Source: Variovorax sp. TBS-050B
GTDB lineage: Bacteria; Pseudomonadota; Gammaproteobacteria; Burkholderiales; Burkholderiaceae_C
Reading direction: 5' to 3'
Length of the DNA stretch: 64,000 nt
Assembly: GCF_029893635.1 (NCBI RefSeq)
Contig: NZ_JARXYR010000002.1
Coordinates: forward strand, 3,075,001 to 3,139,000
Shown here one piece after another: positions 54,599 to 63,273 of the stretch. Both the position numbers and the translations under genes were made by a program. The notes under the pieces were generated by a model, which was not told where the DNA came from, did not search any database, and saw only the letters and a program-made list of their open reading frames with translations. How positions within the stretch are numbered: position 1 is the first letter of the stretch; the number at the start of each line of letters is the position of its first letter.

Positions 54599-54808
54599 TC
54601 AGCGCCGCGTGTTCTTCGCGCGCTGCACCAGATCGACCACGACCAGCGCCACCCCGAGCACCACCGCGAACCAGCCGACCAGGTAGGCGCCCGCGATCAT
54701 CTCGAACCAGGCCGAGCCCTGGAGGAAGCGCGGGCCCAGCAGCACGGCGGCGCCGATCACGATGCAGAGGATGCCGCGTTCGAGGGTGCGGAGTTGTCTA
54801 GAGGCCAT
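54599..54808 (-). CDS. small membrane protein, 69 residues
   Basis: Not recognised. Two hydrophobic segments (GILCIVIGAAVLLGPRFLQ and YLVGWFAVVLGVALVVVDLV) joined by a short loop, basic C-terminus QRAKNTRR. ATG 54808 is the last start that leaves both helices whole; the upstream extension has no support. Likely an inner-membrane hairpin protein. Divergent from the DUF2164 gene. Confidence 0.65.
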   Translation of the reverse strand: MASRQLRTLERGILCIVIGAAVLLGPRFLQGSAWFEMIAGAYLVGWFAVVLGVALVVVDLVQRAKNTRR

Positions 54809-54911
54809 GGTGGGTTGTCGCGAGGTCGGTGGGTTGAAGCCGGAAGGCGGGCGCCATTGTCGCAAGGACGGCGCATTGCAGAATCCAGCCCATCGCCGCA
54901 AGGAAGAACCC

Positions 54912-55184
54912 ATGACCATCGAGATATCCCGGGAAGCCCGCCAGGAGGCCATCCAGTCCATCGAACGCTACTTCCGCGAGAACATGGAAGAGCCGATCGG
55001 CAACGTCGCCGCGGGCGCGCTGCTCGGCTTCTTCCTCGAGGAGGTCGGGCCGCTGGTCTACAACAAGGCCGTGGCCGACGTGCAGGAACGGCTGCAGGCG
55101 CGGGTGTCGGAGGTCGACCTCGAGGTGCACGAGGACGAGTTCCAGTACTGGCGCAAGTTCGAGCGGCAGAAAAAGAGCCGGTAG
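54912..55184 (+). CDS. DUF2164 family protein
   Basis: Small cytosolic protein of 90 residues. IEISREARQEAIQSIERYFR, then GNVAAGALLGFFLEEVGPLV and YNKAVADVQERLQARVSEVD are the DUF2164 blocks; the C-terminal third is acidic, then basic. Function unknown. RBS AGGAAG 6 nt before ATG 54912. Alone or co-transcribed with the next plus-strand gene 50 bp downstream. Confidence 0.9.
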   Translation: MTIEISREARQEAIQSIERYFRENMEEPIGNVAAGALLGFFLEEVGPLVYNKAVADVQERLQARVSEVDLEVHEDEFQYWRKFERQKKSR

Positions 55185-55234
55185 GCGCCGGGCGGCTGCC
55201 GAAGATGCATCCGGACGTTGCAGAATCCGGGGCC

Positions 55235-55684
55235 ATGCAACACCAACGCCCGTCCGACCGCTCCGTGGCTTCGTCCTCCTTTTTCCTCTTCTCCTGCCGG
55301 CTGCGGCGCGCGCTCGCCGCGCTGCCGCTGGTGCTCGCGGCCTCGGCGGCCGTCGGCCAGCAGGATCCTTCGACCTTTCCGCTCGATGCGGTCGGCTACC
55401 TGAACGAGGAACTGCCGCGCATGGAAGCCGCCGTGGCCGCCAGGGACCGCAGCTTCTTCCACGGTGCGATGGCGCGCACGGTGGACTTCACGGAGCGCTG
55501 GGGCTTCAAGGTCAAGGCCAATCCGGAGCTCGCGGCCTATCCGATGTGCACTTCCGCGGTCATGGACTACGCGGTGGTCGGCATGTGCAGGCTCACGCCC
55601 GGCGACGACGCCTGCGAGCCCGGCCTCGCGGCGCGCTTCGCGGCCAATGTGCAGCGCTGCCGCGAACTGGCCGCGCGAAAATAG
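55235..55684 (+). CDS. hypothetical exported protein, 149 residues
   Basis: Not recognised. The N-terminus has a hydrophobic stretch after basic residues ([20 protein letters not shown], cut near VGQ|QDP), so export is likely. The mature part has [20 protein letters not shown] and four cysteines: [24 protein letters not shown] and NVQRCREL, probably forming disulfides. Start ATG 55235 chosen because the earlier in-frame region overlaps DUF2164. No domain assigned. Confidence 0.65.
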   Translation: MQHQRPSDRSVASSSFFLFSCRLRRALAALPLVLAASAAVGQQDPSTFPLDAVGYLNEELPRMEAAVAARDRSFFHGAMARTVDFTERWGFKVKANPELAAYPMCTSAVMDYAVVGMCRLTPGDDACEPGLAARFAANVQRCRELAARK

Positions 55685-55763
55685 ATCGCGTTCGCGCCCG
55701 CACGGGCGCGGAATCGGAAACCAGGAAAGCACCCGCCCGCGCGCCGGCACGACGGAGACACGC

Positions 55764-56562
55764 ATGCACTACGACCGCTACCAGACCCTGTCCATCCAGC
55801 GCCGCGGTGCCAACGGCGCGGTGCTCGACATCCAGATGCGCGCCGCCAACGGCAAGCTGCCGACCGCGGGCCATGACGGGCACCGCGAACTCGCCGAGAT
55901 CTGGCGCGACGTGGCGGCCGACGACAGCGTGCGCTGCGCGGTGCTGCGCGGCGAGGGGCTGGGCTTCTCGGGCGGCGGCGACCTCGCGATGGTGCAGGAC
56001 ATGACCACCGACGACGGGGTGCGCCAGCGCGTGTGGAAAGAGGCGCGCGACCTGGTCTACAACCTCATCAACTGCGACAAGCCGATCGTGAGCGCGATGC
56101 ACGGTCCTGCCGTGGGCGCGGGGCTGGTGGCGGGGCTGCTGGCCGACATCTCGATCGCGGCCCGGGGCGCGAAGATCGTCGACGGCCATACGCGCCTCGG
56201 CGTGGCCGCGGGCGACCATGCGGCCATCGTCTGGCCGCTGCTGTGCGGCATGGCCAAGGCCAAGTACCACCTGCTGCTGTGCGAGCCCGTGAGCGGCGAG
56301 GAAGCCGAGCGCATCGGGCTGGTGTCGCTTGCGGTCGATGAGGCCGACCTGCTGCCGCGCGCCTACGAGGTCGCCGACCGGCTCGCGGCCGGCAGCCAGA
56401 GCGCGATCCGCTACACCAAGTACGCGCTCAACAACTGGCTGCGCCAGGCCGGCCCGACCTTCGATGCCTCGCTCGCGCTCGAGTTCATGGGCTTCGCGGG
56501 CGCGCGACGTGCGCGAGGGCGTGGCCTCATTGCGCGAGAAGCGGGCGCCGAACTTCGGTTGA
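55764..56562 (+). pseudogene. enoyl-CoA hydratase/isomerase family protein, disrupted near its 3' end by one extra base
   Basis: Crotonase-fold enzyme acting on acyl-CoA. Oxyanion-hole segments [20 protein letters not shown] and [20 protein letters not shown] are intact. The frame reads to [10 protein letters not shown] and then shifts; the neighbouring frame ends [18 protein letters not shown], the normal crotonase tail (the D-V-R-E-G helix). One extra base at 56502-56505 explains it; the corrected protein has 265 residues. As given, the ORF runs on past 56700 into intergenic repeat with an unrelated tail. Sequence error is likely. The LIR copy B follows directly. Confidence 0.86.
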
Positions 56563-56575
56563 GGCGAAACGCCGA

Positions 56576-56695
56576 TTTCCGGACGCAGAGGACGCGAAGG
56601 TTCCGCAGAGGACGCGAAAGAGACAAGAAAACCTTCTTGGCTGTTCCTTTTGCGACCTTCGCGAATCCTTCGCGTCCTCTGCGTACGGCTGTCCG
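56576..56695. repeat. long inverted-repeat element, copy B (convergent spacer)
   Basis: ACGCAGAGGACGCGAAGG at 56583-56600 is perfectly complementary to 56667-56684, 18 bp arms 66 nt apart. CGCAGAGGACGCGAA is repeated in tandem at 56584 and 56604 (20-bp period, as CGCAGAAG in copy A). The right end carries the complement of CGGACAGCCG (56686-56695), the same terminal sequence as copy A. The left terminal motif is degenerate. Fills the spacer between convergent genes. Confidence 0.78.
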
Positions 56696-56701
56696 CTTTC
56701 A

Positions 56702-57805
56702 TTACGCCTTGCGCAGCCCCTGCAGGGTCTGCAGCAGCACCACCCGCGCCTGCCCGAGCACCATGCCCTTCCACTCGTCGTTGTCGCAGTAGAACGCGTC
56801 GCGCAGATGGCGGCGGATCTCGCGCTTCTGCGCATCGGGCGCTTCGGGATGGCGGCGCAGCCAGGTGTCGGCGCGCAGGCGCGTGAGCACTTCCTGGTCG
56901 GGCAGGGTGCCGAACTCCAGGCCCATGGGCGCGATGCGGGCGGCGGGGCATTCGTCGTAGGCGATCGACACCACCGGGCCGGAGACGTCGGCCGAGGCCG
57001 AGTCGCCCGCGAACGGCGCGAACACGTCGGCGCCCCACCAGGCATGGGCGAGCGCGAGGTCCTCGGGCGTGTTGCGGCCGGGGTAGATCTTCTCGCCGTG
57101 ACCGTAGGGGCCGAGGCCGGTGTGGATGTCGATCCATCCGAGGTGCGTGGCCGACGCGCCGTAGCTGCGCAGGATGCCGCGCATCGTGCGGTTGCTCCAC
57201 GAAGGTGCGGTGCCGCCGTAGAAGAGCCCGTTGGGCGAGCTGTACTGGCCCTTGGTCACGGCCTCGCGGAAGGCGCGCATGCCGCGCCGCGCGATGTAGG
57301 CGGCCATCGCGGCCTCGTCGGCCGGCGTCGGCGGCCAGGTGGCCGGCAGCACCAGCGGCTCGACCTCCGCATAGTCGGCGTTCACCGGCAGCGGCGCGCC
57401 GAAGTCGATGTGGTTGCGGTTGAGGTCGATGTTGTCCTCGTTGGTGCGGTGCAGGTGCGAGAAGCCGTGCGGATTGACGGCATGCACGAGCAGCAGCGCC
57501 ACGCCGGCCTGCTCGAAGCGGGCCAGCAGCTCGGCGTCGTGCAGCGTCGCGACCTGCGCGCCGGAGCCGCAGAAGCCCTCGGGGCCGTGCGTGCCCGAGC
57601 TCACGAGCAGCAGCTTCTTCGCGTCCTTCGCGCCGAGCAGCGCGAGGTCGGTCGCCAGCTCCTCGCCGAGCGCGCCGCGGTGCGCGGGATGCACGAAGCT
57701 CTCGATCGCGGCGCCGCGCGCAGCCGCCGCGTCGAGGAACTTCGCGCGTGCTTCGGCATAGGTCCCGGAGAAGTGGCGGACGCTGCCGCCGGCGGATGTC
57801 TGCAT
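56702..57805 (-). CDS. DUF2817 family protein (M14-like zinc peptidase fold)
   Basis: Protein of 367 residues related to M14 carboxypeptidases. Zinc-binding His-x2-Glu in [20 protein letters not shown], substrate-binding [14 protein letters not shown], and a third zinc histidine in [17 protein letters not shown]. It probably cleaves a C-terminal amide or peptide-like bond; natural substrate unknown. No signal peptide is evident, so cytosolic. ATG 57805 (MQTSAGGSV) chosen over the upstream 57868. Downstream of an MHS-family transporter gene (31-bp gap), which may import its substrate. Confidence 0.85.
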   Translation of the reverse strand: MQTSAGGSVRHFSGTYAEARAKFLDAAAARGAAIESFVHPAHRGALGEELATDLALLGAKDAKKLLLVSSGTHGPEGFCGSGAQVATLHDAELLARFEQAGVALLLVHAVNPHGFSHLHRTNEDNIDLNRNHIDFGAPLPVNADYAEVEPLVLPATWPPTPADEAAMAAYIARRGMRAFREAVTKGQYSSPNGLFYGGTAPSWSNRTMRGILRSYGASATHLGWIDIHTGLGPYGHGEKIYPGRNTPEDLALAHAWWGADVFAPFAGDSASADVSGPVVSIAYDECPAARIAPMGLEFGTLPDQEVLTRLRADTWLRRHPEAPDAQKREIRRHLRDAFYCDNDEWKGMVLGQARVVLLQTLQGLRKA

Positions 57806-57836
57806 GGAGTACTCCAGTGTGGGGAAAGATGACCGG

Positions 57837-59156
57837 TCAGCGCGCCGGCGCATGCGCGCCCGCGGCATCGATGTCGCGGCCCGTGTGGTCGCGCAGCCAG
57901 AGCAGGCCCAGCAGCGAGACCACGGTCATCGCCACCAGGTACCAGGCCGGCGCGAGCTTGCTGCCGGTGGCGTTGAGCAGCCAGGTGCTGATGAACGGCG
58001 CGAAGCCGCCGAACAGCGCCACGCCCACGCTGTAGACCAGCGACATGCCGCTCGCGCGCACCGCCTTCGGGAACATCTCGGGCAGCATCGTGATGCCGGG
58101 CACGGTCTGCGCCACCAGGCCCACGCTCAGGAGCCCGAGCACGGTGAACAGCACCGCGGGCGTCGGCGAGGCGTTGAGCCAGAGGAAGCAGGGATAGATC
58201 ACGATGGCCATCGCGATGCGGCTCCAGAGGATCAGCGGCTTGCGGCCCACCACGTCCGAGAGCCGGCCGACGAAGGGCGCGAGCACGAACGAGATCAGCC
58301 CCGTGAGCCCCGCGCCGAGCAGCGCCACCGAAGGCGCCAGCCCGAGCTCGCGCACCGCGTAGGTCGCCATGTAGAAGGTGACGACGTAGGCCGCGGTGGT
58401 GCCGCCGACCAGCAGCAGGATCGCGGCCAGCACCGTGCGACCGTGCTGCGTGCAGACCACCTTGAGGCTGCTCTCGCGCGGCGCGCGGGCGGCGGTTTGC
58501 GGCGCGACGTGCAGCGACTCCTCGAGATGGCGGCGGATGTACATGCCCACGGGCGCGATCAGCATGCCGATCACGAAGGGCAGGCGCCAGCCCCAGTCCT
58601 GCATGGCCTCGGGCGTGAGCGCGAGCGTGAGGCCACCCACCACCACCGCGCCCATCAGCACGCCCAGGCCCTGGCTCGCGAACTGCCAGCTCGCCATGTA
58701 GCCGCGGTTGGCCGGCGTGGCGTGCTCGACCAGCAGCGTAGTCGAGGCGCCGACCTCGCCGCCGGCCGAGAAGCCCTGGATCAGCCGCGCCACCACGATG
58801 ACGATGGGCGCCGCCACGCCGATGGCTGCGTAGGTGGGCGTGAAGGCGATCAGCGCGCAGCCCAGGGCCATCAGGAAGATGGTGAGCGTCATCGCCTTCT
58901 TGCGGCCCGCGCGGTCCGCATACGCGCCGATCACGATGCCGCCCAGCGGCCGCATGATGAAGCCGACGCCGAAGCTCGCGACCGTCAGCAGCAGCTGGCC
59001 GTACGAGGTGAAGGTCGGGAAGAAGAGCTTGCCGATCACGAGCGCGAGAAAGCCGTAGACCGTGAAGTCGAAGAACTCGAGGCCGTTGCCGATGGTGGTG
59101 GCGACGATGGTCCGGCGCCGGCTGGCGGCCGGGGGCGGCGTGTCGGGATTGCGCAT
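57837..59156 (-). CDS. MFS transporter, metabolite:H+ symporter (MHS) family
   Basis: Twelve-helix inner-membrane symporter of 439 residues. VATTIGNGLEFFDFTVYGFL is the MHS N-terminal signature, GAYADRAGRKKAMTLTIFLM the loop 2-3 motif, and ARLIQGFSAGGEVGASTTLL the helix-5 region seen in ProP, KgtP and ShiA. It imports an organic acid or zwitterion with protons. Divergent from the LysR gene, which probably controls it, and upstream of DUF2817. Confidence 0.93.
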   Translation of the reverse strand: MRNPDTPPPAASRRRTIVATTIGNGLEFFDFTVYGFLALVIGKLFFPTFTSYGQLLLTVASFGVGFIMRPLGGIVIGAYADRAGRKKAMTLTIFLMALGCALIAFTPTYAAIGVAAPIVIVVARLIQGFSAGGEVGASTTLLVEHATPANRGYMASWQFASQGLGVLMGAVVVGGLTLALTPEAMQDWGWRLPFVIGMLIAPVGMYIRRHLEESLHVAPQTAARAPRESSLKVVCTQHGRTVLAAILLLVGGTTAAYVVTFYMATYAVRELGLAPSVALLGAGLTGLISFVLAPFVGRLSDVVGRKPLILWSRIAMAIVIYPCFLWLNASPTPAVLFTVLGLLSVGLVAQTVPGITMLPEMFPKAVRASGMSLVYSVGVALFGGFAPFISTWLLNATGSKLAPAWYLVAMTVVSLLGLLWLRDHTGRDIDAAGAHAPAR

Positions 59157-59280
59157 GTCTCTTTGGATGTGTGAGTTGTGTGGGAGGGCGTTCGCGGGCC
59201 GTCGGCCGCGGCGGATGCTAGAGACTCGCCGCGGTCATGAAAAGACAATAATTGGTCGACAGCGATAACTTTTGGTTTTC

Positions 59281-60219
59281 ATGAAGCCCAATCAGTTGCA
59301 CGCCTTCGTGGCCGTGGTCGAGCAGATGAGTATCCGCGCCGCGGCGCGCGTGCTCGGGATTTCGCAGCCGGCGGTGACCAAGATCGTGCGCGAGCTCGAG
59401 CGCGAAGTGGGCGCGCCGCTCGTGGAGCGCAGCGTGAAGGGCGTGCGGCTCACCGCCTACGGCGAGGCCTTCGCGCCGCGCGCGCGGCTGCTGCTCGCGG
59501 ACATGCGCCGCGCACGCGACGAGATCGCGCAGATCCGCGACGGCCTCACGGGCAGGGTGTCGCTGGCCGTCAGCACCTCCTTCGCGCTCACCGTGCTGCC
59601 CGCGGCGTTCAAGGACTTCCATGCGCGGCTGCCGGCGGTCGACGTGCAGTTCAGCGAGGCAGTGCTGCCCTCGATGCTCGCGCGCCTGCGCGAGGGCGCG
59701 CTCGACTTCGCGGTGGCCCACGTGGTGCCGGGCCGGCTCGATCCGCAGTTCGAGGCGATCGCGCTTTTCCCGGTGCAGCTGGTGGTGGGGCTGCGCCATC
59801 GGCATCCGCTGCGCGCGAGCCGCTCGATCGCCGAACTGCTGAAGGCCGAGTGGATCCTGCCCGGCGACGACCATTTCAGCGGCCGCGACTCGGCGTCGGC
59901 GCTGCTGCCGCTCGGGCTGCCGGCGCCCGCGCGCGTGATCCAGGGCCATTCGGTCACGGTGGCGCTGTCGCTCGTGGGGCAGATGGACCTGATCGGGCTC
60001 TTCGTCGAGCCGCTCGCGGCGCTGAGCTTCCAGCGCCACGGCATCCGGCGCGTGGAGGTCGCCGAGACGCTGCCCGCCCTCAGCGTCTGCGTGCTCAAGC
60101 GCCAGGGGCAGTCGCTCACGCCGGCCGCGCAGCACTTCGTCGAGTGCATCCAGCGTGCCGCGGAAGCGGGCGGCGCGGGCCTCAGCGGCCGCGCCAGGCC
60201 GGCGCCCGCCCTGCGGTGA
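59281..60219 (+). CDS. LysR family transcriptional regulator
   Basis: DNA-binding regulator of 312 residues. N-terminal winged helix in QLHAFVAVVEQMSIRAAARV and LGISQPAVTKIVRELEREVG; the C-terminal LysR substrate-binding domain begins near residue 90 (GRVSLAVSTSFALTVLPAAF). ATG 59281 is chosen over TTG 59272. Divergent from the MHS transporter across 124 bp with an AT-rich stretch 59239-59280, the likely binding site. Its stop overlaps the convergent enoyl-CoA hydratase gene by 38 bp. Confidence 0.93.
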   Translation: MKPNQLHAFVAVVEQMSIRAAARVLGISQPAVTKIVRELEREVGAPLVERSVKGVRLTAYGEAFAPRARLLLADMRRARDEIAQIRDGLTGRVSLAVSTSFALTVLPAAFKDFHARLPAVDVQFSEAVLPSMLARLREGALDFAVAHVVPGRLDPQFEAIALFPVQLVVGLRHRHPLRASRSIAELLKAEWILPGDDHFSGRDSASALLPLGLPAPARVIQGHSVTVALSLVGQMDLIGLFVEPLAALSFQRHGIRRVEVAETLPALSVCVLKRQGQSLTPAAQHFVECIQRAAEAGGAGLSGRARPAPALR

Positions 60220-60961
60220 ACGCCGCCACGCCCTCGGCGAAATCCGCGCTACCGTAGCAGCGCCGCACGAGGTCGTCGCTGTCGGGCGCGCCCTGCACCG
60301 TGCCGCGGCGCAGCGCCTCCTTGGCCGCTGCCTGCGTCACCGGCGCCAATGCGGCGAGGCGGCCGCACAGGGCCTCGACCGCGGTATCGAGCGCATCCGC
60401 TTCGCAGACCTGTTCGAGAAAGCCGCAGGCAAGCGCTTCGTCCGCGCCGAGGATCTGCGACAGCAGCAGCATGCGCCGCACCGGCTGCAGGCCCCAGGCC
60501 GCGCGCAGCCGCGCGAAGTTGAGCGAGGACAGCGTGTTGCCCAGCGTGCGCGCGATCGGCACGCCGAAGCGCGCACCCGGCGTCGCGATGCGGAAGTCGC
60601 AGGCGGTCGCGATCGCGAGTCCGCCGCCCACGGCCCAGCCCTCGACCACCGCGAGCGTGGGCATCGGCAGCGCCTCGATCAGGCCGATGCCGGCGTCGAT
60701 GCGCCGTTCGTAGGCCACGCCGTCGTCGCCGCCCGCGAAGTCGCGGAACTGCGCGATGTCGGTGCCCGCGACGAAGGCCTGGCCGCCGGCGCCGCGCATC
60801 ACCACCACGCGCACCTCGCCCGCGCGCGCCGCGAGCGCTTCGCAGTGCGCGCCGAGCTGTTCGTACATGGCCCAGGTCATCGCATTGCGCGCGGCGGGGC
60901 GGTCGAAGACCAGCGTGGCGATGCCGTTCGCCACCGCCAGGCGGACGCTGCCTTCGCTCAT
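60182..60961 (-). CDS. enoyl-CoA hydratase/isomerase family protein
   Basis: Crotonase-fold enzyme of 259 residues. FDRPAARNAMTWAMYEQLGA, the first oxyanion-hole segment AFVAGTDIAQFRDF, the second GWAVGGGLAIATACDFRIAT. Position of the acidic catalytic residue resembles the CaiD/carnitinyl-CoA branch. The ATG overlaps the CoA-transferase stop (ATGA), so the two work on one CoA-thioester pathway: activate an acid by CoA transfer, then hydrate or isomerise. Antisense overlap with the LysR 3' end. Confidence 0.92.
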   Translation of the reverse strand: MSEGSVRLAVANGIATLVFDRPAARNAMTWAMYEQLGAHCEALAARAGEVRVVVMRGAGGQAFVAGTDIAQFRDFAGGDDGVAYERRIDAGIGLIEALPMPTLAVVEGWAVGGGLAIATACDFRIATPGARFGVPIARTLGNTLSSLNFARLRAAWGLQPVRRMLLLSQILGADEALACGFLEQVCEADALDTAVEALCGRLAALAPVTQAAAKEALRRGTVQGAPDSDDLVRRCYGSADFAEGVAAFTAGRAPAWRGR

Positions 60962-62181
60962 GAACCGAAGGCCCCCGCAGCGGCCAGCGCGCGCTGCGCC
61001 TGCGCATCGATGCCGAGCTCGGCCAGCACCTCGGCCGTGTGCTCGCCGAGCAGCGGCGGCGGCCGGCGCACCTGCTGCGGCGTGCCGCCCATCTTCACCG
61101 CGAAGCCGATGTTCGGCACCTTGCCCTCGACCGGATGATCGATCTCGATGCGCATGCGGCGGTGCCGGCCGTGCGCGCTCTCGAAGGCCTCGGGATAGCT
61201 CAGGATCGGGCCCGCCGGGATGCCCACCGCGAGCAGCCGCTCGATCCAGTGCGCGCAATCCGCCTCGGCGAAGCTGCGCTCCAGGCTCTCGACCAGCGCA
61301 TGGCGGTTGGCGAGCCGCAGCGACACGGTGGCGAAGCGCTCGTCGTCCAGCAGGTCGGGCCGCGCGAGCGTGCGGCACAGCGTCTGCCAGAGCTTCTGGT
61401 TGGTCGCGCCCATCACGAAGTGGCCGTCGGCCGCCTTCACCGCCTGGTAGGGCGCGCTCATGCGGTTGGCGGTGCCGAGCTGCTCGGGCTCGCGGCCGGT
61501 GCCCCAGTACTCGCTCATGTCCCAGATGGAGAAGGCGAGCGCCGAATCGAACAGCGAGGCGTCGACGTACTGCCCGCGCCCGGTCGCCTTGGCGCCGATG
61601 TAGGCCGAGAGCATGCCGTAGGTGGCGAACAGCGCGCAGCCGATGTCGGCCACCGGCACGCCCGCCTTGGCCGGCGGACCGCCGGGATGGCCGGTCACGC
61701 GCATGATTCCCGACATCGCCTGCGCCATCAGGTCGAAGCCCGGCCGCCCGGCCCAGGGCCCGCTCTGGCCGAAGCCCGAGATGCTCACGTACACCAGCCG
61801 CGGGTTGATCGCGGCCAGCGTCTCGTAGCCGGCGCCGAGCCGCTGCATCACGCCGGGGCGGTAGTTCTCGACCAGGATGTCGGCCTCGGCCACCAGCTTG
61901 TAGAGCACCTCGCGCCCGCTCTCGGACTTCAGGTCGAGCGCGATGCTGCGCTTGTTGCGGTTCATGTTGAGGAAGCCCATGCTGTCCGTGCCCTTGAGCT
62001 TGAAGCCCATGGCGCCGCGCGTCTGGTCGCCGCCCTGCGGCGGCTCGATCTTGATCACGTCGGCGCCGAGGTCGGCCAGCAGCATGCAGGCATAGGGGCC
62101 GGCCATGACCTGGCTGACGTCGAGCACGCGCACGCCGGCGAGCGGCAGGGGCCTGGAAGTGGAGGAGGGGGAGTCGCTCAT
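60958..62181 (-). CDS. CaiB/BaiF family (class III) CoA transferase
   Basis: CoA transferase of 407 residues. LPLAGVRVLDVSQVMAGPYA, DLGADVIKIEPPQGGDQTRG, NRNKRSIALDLKSESGR, and the catalytic aspartate D150 in RPGFDLMAQAMSGIMRVTGH, all family hallmarks (formyl-CoA transferase, carnitine CoA transferase). It swaps CoA onto a carboxylic acid without ATP. ATG 62181 (MSDSPSST) chosen. Next to a Bug receptor gene (37-bp gap) and coupled to the enoyl-CoA hydratase gene. Confidence 0.94.
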   Translation of the reverse strand: MSDSPSSTSRPLPLAGVRVLDVSQVMAGPYACMLLADLGADVIKIEPPQGGDQTRGAMGFKLKGTDSMGFLNMNRNKRSIALDLKSESGREVLYKLVAEADILVENYRPGVMQRLGAGYETLAAINPRLVYVSISGFGQSGPWAGRPGFDLMAQAMSGIMRVTGHPGGPPAKAGVPVADIGCALFATYGMLSAYIGAKATGRGQYVDASLFDSALAFSIWDMSEYWGTGREPEQLGTANRMSAPYQAVKAADGHFVMGATNQKLWQTLCRTLARPDLLDDERFATVSLRLANRHALVESLERSFAEADCAHWIERLLAVGIPAGPILSYPEAFESAHGRHRRMRIEIDHPVEGKVPNIGFAVKMGGTPQQVRRPPPLLGEHTAEVLAELGIDAQAQRALAAAGAFGS

Positions 62182-62218
62182 CGGTGAAGTCTTTGGTGGA
62201 AGAAAAGGCGGCGCGGCT

Positions 62219-63205
62219 TCAGGCATCGGCGCGCACGCCGGCCTCCTTGACGATGCGCGCCCACTTGGCGTGCTCGGCTGCGATGAAGGCGCCGAACTTC
62301 GCGGCGCTGCCGCCCGCGTCCTCGGCGCCGAACTCGTCGAGCCGCTGCGCGATGTCGGGCAGCGCGAGCACGCGGTTGATGTCCTCGTTCATGCGCTGCA
62401 CCAGCGGCGCGGGCAGCCCGCGCGGGCCGACCAGGCCGTACCACGAGGCCGCGTCGAGGCCGGGAAAGCCCGACTCCGCGAGCGTGGGCACCGCGGGATG
62501 GCTGCGCGCGCGCTCGAGCCGCGTCTGCGCGATCGCGATCACCTTGCCCTGCTTCACGAAGGGCGTGGCGGCGGTCATGGTGTCGAAGGCGTAGTCGATC
62601 TGCCCGCCGAGCAGGTCCACCACGAGTGCGCTCGATCCCTTGTACGGCACGTGCACGGCGTCGACCTTGGCCTGCAGCTTGAACATCTCGAACGCCAGAT
62701 GCTGCGCCGAGCCGATGCCCGAGGAGCCGAAGGACACGCGGCCCGGCCGCTCGCGGCAGAGCGCGACGATCTCGGGCAGGGTGCGCGCCTTCTGCGCCGG
62801 CGCGCAGGTCAGCATGTTCGGCGTGACGCCGACCAGCGCGAGCGGCGTGAAGTCGCGCCGCGGGTCGTACTTCACGCCCGAAAGCAGCGCGGGCGCGATC
62901 GCGTGGCTGTTGACGTGCGCCATCAGCAGCGTGGCGCCGTCGGCGGGCTGCTTGCTCACGTGGTCGGCCGCGATCACGCCGGTGGCGCCGGGCTTGTTCT
63001 CGACCACCACCGTGGCGTTCCAGAGCGCGCCGAGCTTCTGGCCGATGACGCGCGCCAGCACGTCGGTGCCGCCGCCGGGTGCGAAGCCCACGACGATCTT
63101 CACGGCGCCGGGCGGTGCCGCCGTGTCGGCGGCGGCCGCGCGCACGAGCGCCGGTGCGGCGAGGGCGGCAGCGGCGGCCGCGAGGTTGAAGCTTCTGCGT
63201 TGCAT
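62219..63205 (-). CDS. Bug family tripartite tricarboxylate receptor (TctC-like), orphan
   Basis: Periplasmic receptor of 328 residues. Signal peptide with RR start MQRRSFNLAAAAAALAAPAL, cut near VRA|AAA. The Bug blocks are VKIVVGFAPGGGTDVLARVI, VVVENKPGATGVIAADHVSK, FGSSGIGSAQHLAFEMFKLQ and HVPYKGSSALVVDLLGGQID. No TctA/TctB genes are nearby. Its position ahead of a CoA transferase and enoyl-CoA hydratase suggests that it delivers the organic acid they degrade. Confidence 0.93.
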   Translation of the reverse strand: MQRRSFNLAAAAAALAAPALVRAAAADTAAPPGAVKIVVGFAPGGGTDVLARVIGQKLGALWNATVVVENKPGATGVIAADHVSKQPADGATLLMAHVNSHAIAPALLSGVKYDPRRDFTPLALVGVTPNMLTCAPAQKARTLPEIVALCRERPGRVSFGSSGIGSAQHLAFEMFKLQAKVDAVHVPYKGSSALVVDLLGGQIDYAFDTMTAATPFVKQGKVIAIAQTRLERARSHPAVPTLAESGFPGLDAASWYGLVGPRGLPAPLVQRMNEDINRVLALPDIAQRLDEFGAEDAGGSAAKFGAFIAAEHAKWARIVKEAGVRADA

Positions 63206-63273
63206 GGCGTGTCTCCGTCTTTTTCCTTGGAAGGTCGACGGATGGTGCGCAAGGGCCGCACCGGGCGCCATCG

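Noticed and set aside
61039..62187. 382-residue plus-strand frame opposite the CoA transferase
   Set aside because: Antisense shadow of a clear CaiB/BaiF gene.
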